A DNA stretch of 64,000 bases from Limnephilus marmoratus (lineage: Eukaryota > Arthropoda > Insecta > Trichoptera > Limnephilidae). Both the position numbers and the translations under genes were made by a program. Within the stretch, counting starts at the first letter, position 1. Each line of letters begins with the position of its first letter. The DNA lies in NCBI GenBank assembly GCA_917880885.1, contig OU862913.1, positions 25,243,286 to 25,307,285 on the forward strand, given 5' to 3'. Below are positions 55,277 to 64,000 of this stretch, in pieces. Under the pieces are notes generated by a model. It worked only from the letters and a program-made list of their open reading frames with translations. It did not search any database and was not told the DNA's origin.

Positions 55277-55459
55277 TTAATTATGTAATCTATTTAGGTT
55301 TTGTACATTTGTACATTTTTTAATTTTAGCAGGTAACATATGTAAGCAAGTAGGTATCATGTAATCCAGCGTTCTTTGTCCATATTTGCTGTGCTTAGGT
55401 ACGATTAGTCCTTCATTTAACGTAAATCGATAATCGATATACGAATAATCGTTATCCAA
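55277..55459 (-). pseudogene. LINE C-terminal fragment in intron 1
   Basis: A 60-codon frame with YIDYRFTLNEGLIVPKHSKY, GQRTLDYMIPTCLHMLPAKI and KK matches the FGxRxxxYxxPxxxNxLP pattern near the end of jockey-like LINEs. Short and 5'-truncated. Confidence 0.45.
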
Positions 55460-55541
55460 TAAACATATCCCGGAGCGGCATTACTTATACAGCCTCCCAT
55501 AAAATACACCTAAAAAAATATAATAAAACATAACCACAAAC

Positions 55542-56325
55542 CTTGCGCTGCTTGTTTCTGCTGAAATTCCTTTTCCGAAGAATCTGCATCATCATCTAAC
55601 TTTATTCTCTTTGTATACTTTCTTTTCACGCGTCCATTTTCATCACACCCGTTGACTTTCTCGTTCAATATCATGGCAAGATCGCTTTCCACAAAATTCT
55701 CCGTCCCGCCATTATCGCTGACCTTCGTGATAACGAGAGAACCCTTATTAAATTGCATTCCGCATTTTTCCCATGTCTCGATAGGAATACCGCGCTTGAA
55801 TTTGTTTTTAGATCCCTTTTTACGGCCGCGTTTCTTCGGTGTTTCCGTAACGATGCCATTATGCTTGTACGAGATCCCATTTTCAAACGAGTTCTGATAG
55901 GAACGCTGGTTGCTTTCATACGCTTGGGCTATATGATTCAATTGATACGATTGCGGTTTCTGTGGCTGCGTTTTATAACTGCTCTGTTCGTATGCTTTTT
56001 GATACGAATTCTGAGTTTTTTCGAAGGCACGCTGATACGATGTGTTTGTAGGTTTCTCGTAGCGTTTGTCGTCGATTTTTGTGATGGTCAGTGAGCTTCC
56101 GAATGCGGGGATTTTGTGGACGGTAAGTCCGCCGATGTTTGGGGTTATGGTGAGGGAGGATGGGTAGCTGGTTGCGTAGGAAGAACTGGATGAACTCGAG
56201 GAGTCGGAGTGGTATCCATTGCCGTTGTACGCCGTGAGCGGGTCGTTGGATATGGAGGCGAACGGGTCGGTCAGGGGGTCCATGGAATCATCGTCGCCCA
56301 GCATCTGGAATAAAAATTCAGACAT
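55542..56325 (-). CDS. C2H2 zinc-finger/AT-hook protein, exon 1 (first recognised)
   Basis: From MSEFLFQMLGDDDSMDPLTD the frame is open to the donor GCGCAAG/GTTTGTGG, ending in phase 1. Features: an acidic start, a serine run (about 40-50), Tyr/Gln-rich SYQ-type repeats (SYQRAFEKTQNSYQKAYEQS), an AT-hook-like KKRGRKKGSKNKFKRG and a second basic patch RVKRKYTKRIKLDDD. Low-complexity activation-type sequence followed by an AT hook and C-terminal zinc fingers suggests a chromatin or transcription factor. The start is uncertain: TTTTTATTCCAG directly before ATGCTGGGC is also a good splice acceptor, so MSEFLFQ could be intron and earlier exons may lie upstream. Joined length from MSEF is about 416 aa. 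Confidence 0.75.
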
Positions 56326-56371
56326 AATTAAACTAGATCTTGATTTTTCCAACAATTACTTTATTTATTTA

Positions 56372-56815
56372 TTTTTTTGCATCAGCTCCACACAGGAGGC
56401 CCTGAGAAAATAATTTCCTTCAGGACCTATGTCATCTTAGGGGATGCTATTTGGAGGGTCTTTTTAAGAAAGGAAAGGGAAAAGGTATGAGAATGGGTAG
56501 GAATCTGAGGGTTTGTGAGTCCAGGAGTGACAAACGTATGAATCCATCCCTCCAACTGCGATGCAAGGCGAAGGGTTGAGTCAGGCTAGAAAGGTCAAAA
56601 GGCCTCCCTCAACTAGTCTCTCCCCATCCGGCCCGCCACGCAACATGTGGGCAGACGCATCCACCGCCAAGACCTGCACAAACCTCATCCCATGAACCCG
56701 GACACACCTGTTAAGTCACCAAACGTAGCGAACCACTTGGGGTGACCTACGGCAGAGATGTTGGTTATGGTATTATAGATGATTCCCGGGGCGGCGGTAC
56801 GTATACCTGCCTTCC
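56372..56815 (-). repeat. SINE family 2
   Basis: Minus strand: head with CACCCCAAGTGGTTCGCTAC, body, then the hairpin tail and poly-A (poly-T-like run on plus near 56360). It lies just upstream of the recognised first exon of the zinc-finger gene. Confidence 0.75.
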
Positions 56816-56829
56816 AATTTGTAAACATA

Positions 56830-57090
56830 CCACCTTCATATTTTTGAAGTGAAAACTTTGTGATTTGAAACTCGATGAAACGAAAAAGCGACACTAAAAA
56901 GAGACAAACACGGACATCTATAAGATTTAGTCTGCGAGAGAATGAGATAGTATAAGTGGTCTCTTCCTTGTGCAGTGCTTCGAAGCCTATCGGTCTCTTC
57001 TTTGTGCGGCGCTTTGTAGCCTCCCCATCTTGTCTATTTTAGTTTTCTGAAGGTTTCACTCCTACCGCGTGTGAATTGCACACTCTGATT
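56830..57090 (+). repeat. Dispersed ~230-bp repeat, copy 3
   Basis: Same order of words as 27360-27590, with a local duplication of the CGGTCTCTTCTTTGTGC(A/G)G segment. Confidence 0.7.
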
Positions 57091-57124
57091 TTTTTTCTTT
57101 TTCATGGTTTTAATAAGATGGTTA

Positions 57125-58080
57125 TGGGTATGGTATACATCATCCGGGTGAAATGCAGAATACGCCAATGTCAGGGAATTTAATAAAAATGCACTTTCTA
57201 GATGAGAAAAGTGTGTAGAAACTCATTAAAAAAAGAATTAATGTGCGGAAAGCAAAATTGAGGGAGATACAGCCGATCAAAGTTTTATAAAATTTCACTT
57301 CGCGAACTGATACTATAATGTAAATAGGCACTGGAATGGAGAATCCCGCCAGACAAACCATTTAAAAATGTAGGCTGTTTTTTAATGTAAAGATAACATA
57401 CACAAGCCCGCTAGAAAGGTTAGGTTAGGTTCGGTTAGGTTAGGTTAGGTTAGGTTATGGGGGGGGGGGGGGGGGCGGGCAGATCCGGCGCTGGGTTAAC
57501 ATACACAAGCCCGCTAGAAAGGTTAGGTTAGGTTATGGGGTAACCCAACCTAACAGTGACAAAAGATGGCGGGCGGGCTGTCATAGTATCAGTTCGCGAA
57601 GTGAAATTTTATAAAACTTTGATCGGCTGTATCTCCCTCAATTTTGCTTTCCGCACATTAATTCTTTTTTTAATGAGTTTCTACACACTTTTCTCATCTA
57701 GAAAGTGCATTTTTATTAAATTCCCTGACATTGGCGTATTCTGCATTCCTCCCCATCATCCATAAAATAACTATAGATTGGCCCTCCCATACTTAATTTC
57801 GATCCAAAAGTAATACCACCTTACAAGTAATTTCATAATACAACTACCAACGTTTGTTTTACTGGGAAGAAATTTAACATTTAGATTGAAATAATTTGTG
57901 CACGTTTAGATTGAATCGGAACCTTACGGTAAAAGGCACCATGTTCAAATATGGCATAAAAACATGGAAAATTTTGAACATTGAAAAAAAATGGAACTTT
58001 AAACATCGGGCTTGTGTATGTTATCTTTACTTTAAAAAACAGCCTATGTTTTTGAATGGTTTGTTTGGCTACGTAGGGTT
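57125..58080. repeat. Fold-back structure containing insect telomere pentamers
   Basis: 57150-57317 and 57587-57758 are near-perfect inverted copies; their translations VSVREVKFYKTLIGCISLNF and beyond are identical on opposite strands. A second pair, 57357-57416 and 58006-58062, is also inverted. The centre holds seven TTAGG units (57420-57454, one TTCGG variant), a G-run, and a repeated GCCCGCTAGAAAGGTTAGG. The two mirrored frames are not genes. Confidence 0.8.
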
Positions 58081-58142
58081 TGTGTAATTATTTTAATACA
58101 TTTCTTTCCATGTTCTACTGTTATAAATACAGGTACAAACTT

Positions 58143-58856
58143 CGTCACTTCATTTGGATTGGGTTCTAACTTCGCTTCACCTTGTTCTGAGATATGAGGT
58201 GTCAAAGTTTGCAAAGATGATTTCTCATTATCTGTTTACAAATTTCCGATTTTGATGTTGAACCTTGTGTAAAGTATTTTAATTGAACATATTTTAAATG
58301 AAAATATTTAAAGAGGACGTAAACTTACCCTTTTAGAACATACCTAAACATACAAATAGAACCCTGTGCAACCAGCTAGAGCATAATAATTCATTGCACA
58401 AGGTTCTAATTACATTACCCTAATGCTATTCCTAGCTAGGGCCAAGCCCTATTAAAATATTTTCCATTAAAATATGATAAACTAAAATACATAAATTAAA
58501 ATTCTTACATAGATTTCGAAAATTCGTCTTTGGAAACTTAGAAACCTTAGAAAATGATAAGACGTAGTTAGAACCCTATCCAAATGAAATGACGGACCAT
58601 AATGCGCCTCGTATTTAAGATCAACTGTCAGATACAAACAAAATAGAGAGTGTAAGTGATGTTAGAACCTTGTGCAATGAATTATTATTGAAAAAACTTG
58701 AAGTTAGAACTTTGTCATACTTATATCTACGAAAATACAACACAGATGATTCTGAAAATTATTTTGGTTATAGAAATAAGCAAAAGAGATGCTTTGGCAT
58801 TCAAAGGTCATTTTTGAAAAAAATGTCAGTTAGAACCCTATCCAAATGAAGTGACG
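58143..58856. mobile_element. 714-bp terminal-inverted-repeat element with ACTT duplications
   Basis: The ends CGTCACTTCATTTGGAT and ATCCAAATGAAGTGACG are perfect inverted repeats extending into GGGTTCTAAC/GTTAGAACCC. ACTT lies on both sides (58139-58142 and 58857-58860). Inside, TTAGAACC(C/T)TGTGCAA-type words occur in both orientations. No transposase frame. The family is not recognised. Confidence 0.7.
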
Positions 58857-58860
58857 ACTT

Positions 58861-60300
58861 GTCAATGATGCATTCACTTTGTTTTACGCAAAAATATTTT
58901 TCTATGATTGGCAGCATTGTCTATGAAATGTTAAAATAAAAACGATGGATAAACAATGGCGTTACCGCGAGAGTGAATTAGTTTTTACAAAGTTAAAATG
59001 TTGAATGCATATTTTTTGCATGTTTTTTGGTCTCTCCCGACATAAATACTCACTTTTCGTAATAATAAAGCTAAATATAACTGTTTGAATAAAAAATATT
59101 CCGTATTAACGAGTAAGCGGTTTAATGCATAAATAATGTTGTTTTTTGTAGTAATTAAGTTGAAACAAACCAATATTTTAAATAATTTGTGAGTTAACCA
59201 TACCATAGATTTTAAAGAATGGCTAGAGATGAAAAATACAAGTAGCAACAAAAAAAACATGTCTACAAGTCCAAAAGACAGTATGTCTGTCATCCTATAA
59301 ATTGCACCACTGCGAGGGATTTAAAAAATCTAAACTAACCTCAAAAAATTATAAAATGCGTAATTTTTTTTTTTGAGTACGCAGAGAGAATGGAGAGCCA
59401 AACAATTCTGCATCAGCACAAACTCCTTGCTTTATTCACATTCATACATACGCTTTTGTTATTCCGAATCTTGACACATTAAGTAATTGAATCACTCTGT
59501 AGTGTTTTCATCGGGCGTCCCCGACTTCTTTCACCGTTCACTTTTTATATTAGCGACTACCGAAAACGAAAACTATTAAAACAATTAACAAAATATCAAA
59601 TCAGCCCGGCGTTGTGAGGTTATGCGAATGACATAAACCGAAATAACGGTGCATTGTGACGAAAAAATGGTTAAAAATTAATTCAATTACGTTTGGGACA
59701 AAGCCGAAAGAATTCGGTAATTACACGAGCTCACCGCTAAAATATTATTTCAGACAAAAAACTATCGCCAAATGCACGCGGATTTACGGACAAGTTTAAA
59801 AGAAAATTTGCATATTATTGAGGTTAAAAGATGGCTTTATGTTTTGAGATTGTAAAAAGTTAATAATATTTCAGTTTTCATTGTTAATTCATACCTTGAA
59901 GGGAGACGAAAGAACGCCAACTTCTGTAATGGACAACAAATGTTGTAAACTGTCAATGCTTTTTCGATGCAAAGTTTGATTTGGTCGGTAATGTAGATTT
60001 CTCTAATGGTCATAGTGTGCTTTGTGTACAAAATGTCGGTAATGCAGTTATTATGTTTTACTGAAGAATAAGTGGGTAATGTAGAAGTCTCTAATGGTAC
60101 TTCATGGTCCATTCAAGAAAAAGTTGTTACTGCTGTGTTGTAGATGGCGCTAAGGGTAATTTATTTATTTTCTAGAAAAAATGAACCCTGCGCACTCGAT
60201 AAAAATATAAATGAAAACAGTGATCCAGGGGGTTAGTATATTTATGCAGTGATCCACAAAGAGCCGCCCGCGAAGTACCTAAAACCAAAAATTAATTTAA
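58861..60300. other. No supported gene
   Basis: AT-rich DNA. Minus frames at 59293-58985 and 60112-59837 have no recognisable motif. GGGGGTTAGTATATTTATGCA near 60229 repeats the trace at 23330. Confidence 0.4.
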
Positions 60301-60460
60301 AATTGAAATTAAAACACTTTTTAACTGATTTCCACTTATTTATTTCACCAGTACCGGTTTCATCCTATTATGGACATCTTCAGGCTGGCAATTGACATTC
60401 TTTTGTTACAGAAATTATGCAAAAGAATTTATATTTTGTGGAGTTAACGTAAAAAAAAAA
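60300..60460 (-). repeat. Retroelement end with a third hammerhead-like motif
   Basis: The minus strand at about 60395-60352 reads CTGAAGA, T, GTCC, loop, GGAT, GAAAC, CGGTACTGG. The arrangement is as in the palindromic elements: core strand, one extra base, paired stem, GAAAC. A GTGGAGTTAACGT plus poly-A end at 60440-60465 resembles the SINE 2/LINE D tail. Confidence 0.4.
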
Positions 60461-60685
60461 AATAATAATTATGAAAAATATTTTGTATTTAGTAGCAAAC
60501 CTTTGGATTTCAGGGTGCTGTGATCAAAATATTTTACGGATTCCGATATATACCGATTATTTTTTGGGTCAGTATGCCGTGCAGCAATAATAAAAAAAAA
60601 ACAAAATTTAGTTAGAATAAAACTTTTTTTTACCGTTAAAATTTCAAATCATTCGGATTCTGTTCTGTTTTTCAATATAAGTACA

Positions 60686-61761
60686 TCTTAATAGGTAGGT
60701 ATATAAAACAAAGTCGGGTTAGTTATACTATTTATAACTCGAGAACGGTTGGACCGATTTTGATGATATTTGATTTGTTGGATTTGTCTCCTACCCGCAA
60801 AGATAATAACTATTAAAACATCACAAAAATTAATCAAATAAATAGTTATGAAGAAAATTCATTTCCTCATACATTTTGTATGGAACGAATTTTCATCTTT
60901 TGAAAGAGCTGCAGCAATATTGTGTTAGGTATAATATTGACGTTTGCGTGAATTCCAATAGGCCACTTGCATCACATTTTTTTAATTTTTTTTCCGGTTT
61001 AGGCAAATATTCTAAGACATTCTGTATTTTTTTATAATTTTTTAATCGTATTTTTGAAACCCTGGGGATTTTTTGAAAATTTCAATCCGAAAAATCAGAC
61101 CATTTTTAATAAACCGGAAATACGGGACATAATTTTATAGGTGTGAAAAAACGATAATTACATAGCCGAAAATTATTTTAAAAAAAAGAACGTTTTCCAC
61201 ACGAATGGCACAGGAGAATAATGAGGCATACCAAAAATATTACATCTCATAAATATTTTTTTCCTTGATCCATCTTGTTGATCATAAATCATTATATTGT
61301 ACAGCGTATATATTACTAAATTCAATGTAATATACTTGTGCTTGTAAATTATAATAATAATAAGTTATTTTTTATTTGTTATTTGTTATTTGTTATTTCG
61401 GCCACTGGCATAATACCTAGGAATCTGATTCAAAATTTAAGCATATTAGATTTGTCAAAGAATTTGTATATAAAAATGCAAAAAGCAGTAATTTTAAATA
61501 CATGTAGGATTACAAAAGATTTTTTAAATATTTATATTGAGGGATCAGTAGGATTTATAGGTTCAATTAGAAATGCCACAGAGCCGAACCCTCTGATATG
61601 AAAATATCTGGAGTCGGTGAATTATATTCCCATTTGGTCTCTAGTAGGTTGACATGTTGTTCTTGTATTGTTTTGTATTTATAATACTTATATAGTGCAA
61701 TTGCATAACGTGGATTCACTAGATGATCATTTGGGGAAGTGTATGAAAGGGTTTAGTTTTT

Positions 61762-61834
<73 letters not shown>

Positions 61835-63401
61835 GGGGAAAATTTAACCCGGACATTTAAATCTGGTGCGTAAATATTATAAAATTTTATTTTGTTAAAA
61901 TCAGCACCATAATCATTATAGCTCTAAAACACGTACCAACATCTTCTTCACGTTATCTAAAATGTACGGGGTTCTCTTCAGAACATCTGTCAAAAAGTGA
62001 AATCAAATGATAAGTTCGCAGAGAACAAACAATAAATCTAGTGAACGAATTCAAAAATTCGCCCGAAATCAAAGTGATGCCATATAAAAAAAATAAATCA
62101 GTGTGGAATTTTTTAAAATTAATAGGAACATTTTCGGAGACGGGACATTTTCATGTAGTGACGTCATGAGCCCAAATAATGGATTTATTTATTTAAAAAT
62201 AAAAACAACTGTACATTTCTAAACAATTTTACTAACATTTTCTTAATCTTAGTAAAAAGATCTATCCACATGATTTTTTTCAAGTCGTTATGAAATCCAT
62301 GCAAGTGGCTTATTATTCAAAAACATCAAATTTTAATGTCAAAGCGCTGATTGTTTTGCTTTTGTTTTTAATCATATAATGCTGCCCTTCTTTCTTACAC
62401 ACTCAATGTCAATAGTCGAAAATGAGACAAACGGTGAACGTATGTCTGCACAACTCCAGGAAAACAGCCACTTCTTTCCAAAACATTCGAGGCGCATTGC
62501 AACGTAGAGTATTGCAATTCGGTGAAGTCAATCAAATATATCTGCAAATTTGTCACGAAAGTCAGTGATATGGCGGTTTTTGGCGTTCAAACTACAACTA
62601 TATCAAGTTGGTGAGCTACAGTGAGGCAATTTGGCGTATATTCTCATTCCCCATTCATGAACGACATTCAATTGCTGTACTTTTGGCGGTGCATCTGGAG
62701 CATAAATGAACTAATACCATCTGGAGAATGGTCAACGAGTTTATTTCATTACATCGAATGTTGCCACTTGCAGAAACACCTCCAGCAACAACATTGACCA
62801 GCTTCTTTTCGATTTGCCAATGCGATATGTTTGCCCGAACGTTGCTCTACTCTGAAATGCCACGTTATTAGGTACTATTACACTTGAACGCTTCGTCAAA
62901 GAGATTTCCACGTCGGAAGCACGGCGATGTGGTTACTGATCATCCGGTTGTGCGTTTTACTGATGCTCTCTTGGTCGCATTTACACAGTTTATCTAAAAT
63001 GTGAAGAATGCTTCTACTTTAGGTTGTTGCTGTGAATGTTCGTGGGCCAACATTGTTTGAATCACAAGTCAATGGTGTAGTGTACCCCAAATTTCGTGTT
63101 GCATGTCAGCAGGTCAAAACGAAAAATGTCGTATATCACGAGGCGCTTCAATGAAGGGAATCGACCCAAGTGCAACCCATCCAGCAAATAGTTTAACAGA
63201 AAGTAAAGTAGTACAATAATGCCACGTGAATAATTTTGATTCGCTTTAATAAAGAAAATGCCTTGTTGCCACGTGAATTACATTTCTTAATTCATTTTAA
63301 GTATTCTATTTTTATACATAAAAAAAATTAAATTAATTCAGCTAATAAGTTGACAACAGTTTTTGATTCTGAGGCGGTACGAAGTTCGCCGGGTCAGCTA
63401 G
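60686..63401 (+). mobile_element. Decayed autonomous-type Helitron
   Basis: The 5' end TCTTAATAGGTAGGTATATA begins at 60686 after an A. The 3' end has GGCG...CGCC around GTACGAAGTT, then GGGTCAG and CTAG (63398-63401) followed by T. The interior (about 62400-63150) has Helitron Rep/helicase remnants. A T-tract of about 70 lies near 61763-61833. The 2.7-kb length is half of a typical autonomous copy. Confidence 0.7.
62400..63180 (+). pseudogene. Helitron Rep/helicase remnant
   Basis: Shifting frames preserve VSYSEAIWRIFSFPIHERHS, LAVHLE, LPLAETPPATTLTSFF, FARTLLYSEMPRY, HLNASSKRFPRRKHGDVV and, near 63030, VNVRGPT. These correspond in order to the stretch of Helitron proteins between the Rep and helicase domains (EAxWRIFxFPIHER...VxLxVHLE and TWNASSKxFxRRK). 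Several frameshifts and stops break it and the helicase motifs are not visible, so it cannot act. Confidence 0.7.
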
Positions 63402-63402
63402 T

Positions 63403-64000
63403 ACTTATTATAAATCAGCCACTCAAAATTACAAGCATATTTTTTTAATGGAAAAACCTAGTAGCCGGGATATTTGAATAATAGGTATTTTACCATGTTG
63501 CTGTCACTGTCGTCCTTACTCCTCCTAACTGTACCAAAGACTGATAATACCTAAATAAAATCATCAAAATCAAAATCAAGGTTTTCGATTCCTCACTAAT
63601 CTTCTTCAAAAGAGTATAGGTATATTTCTTTACTATATTATTTCACCAATTTCCTCTCTGGATTTTGTCAAAACTGCAAATACTTTTTAATATACCTAAT
63701 ATAGATATTGACCACTAGCGTGTTGGTATGTTTGGCTTTTTATTGATAAGTTACTTCTTAGGAGTAGGTAGATTTGTCACGAATACTGATTTTGCCGAAT
63801 ACCGAATATCCGGCTAGGCTCTCGGCCGAAGCGCCGAATATTCAACGACACTTAAGGCCGTTATACACGACATCTTTTTCAGCCCGATTCCAATTAGACA
63901 CAAAAGTCAACATTTTTCGCTCTACGCGATCCCTATTTTCATATCTATTTTCATATCTACGATTTCAATTGTCATCACTGCAAACCACACATGAACCATG
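63403..64000. other. No recognised feature
   Basis: GAATACCGAATATCCGGCTA and GCCGAAGCGCCGAATATTC near 63795-63840 hint at a short repeat. No gene is seen before the window ends. Confidence 0.4.

Noticed and set aside
55652..56094. Plus- and minus-strand frames over exon 1 of the zinc-finger gene
   Set aside because: Shadows of the exon. The chosen frame is the only one whose splice phases join exons 2 and 3.
57140..57765. Two opposite-strand frames sharing about 50 identical hydrophobic residues
   Set aside because: They are inverted copies of one non-coding arm in the fold-back structure, not a gene pair.

Overview
The window is AT-rich, intron-bearing animal DNA from an insect nuclear genome. 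The main evidence is an insect-type telomere pentamer (TTAGG)n at 57420-57454, mariner, piggyBac-like and pogo/Tigger-like elements, several Helitron families (one with the TCCTACTAATATTATAAA start known from moths and aphids), a Penelope-like element, and a Ty3/gypsy element with two identical LTRs. Lepidoptera or Hemiptera fit best; the TTAGG repeat argues against Diptera. This is inference: no host gene here could be assigned to a species.

Only one host gene is well supported. It lies on the minus strand in three exons (56325-55542, 54493-54222, 43665-43471). The reading phases join correctly and give a protein of about 416 residues with an AT-hook-like basic patch and three C2H2 zinc fingers. 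The last intron is 10.5 kb, splits the second finger between its cysteine and histidine pairs, and holds a complete, apparently young 9.0-kb Ty3/gypsy retrotransposon (43867-52896) in the same orientation as the gene. A second, weaker candidate is a small two-exon plus-strand gene (22448-23071) encoding a 59-residue acidic protein. A third is a broken membrane-protein-like fragment (39809-39331, minus).

From 1 to about 42 kb the window is almost all nested repeats: 5'-truncated LINE tails of at least four families, four tRNA-like or LINE-tailed SINE families, TTAA-flanked and TA-flanked nonautonomous DNA elements, Helitron ends, and three minisatellites (105, 42 and 19 bp units). The nesting gives relative ages. 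For example, three tRNA-SINE copies were each broken by a different later element.

From 43 to 56 kb lies the zinc-finger gene with its retrotransposon-filled intron. From 56.3 to 64 kb repeats return: a SINE, a large fold-back structure with telomeric pentamers, a 714-bp terminal-inverted-repeat element with 4-bp target duplications, and a 2.7-kb decayed Helitron with recognisable helicase remnants.

The most interesting signals are: hammerhead-ribozyme-like cores whose stems covary between palindromic elements; a SINE and a LINE sharing the same 3' hairpin tail; a covarying 3' hairpin in another LINE family; a canonical -1 frameshift heptamer joining gag and pol; and a ~490-bp element present twice with TAGATATTAG subterminal repeats and 8-9 bp target duplications.
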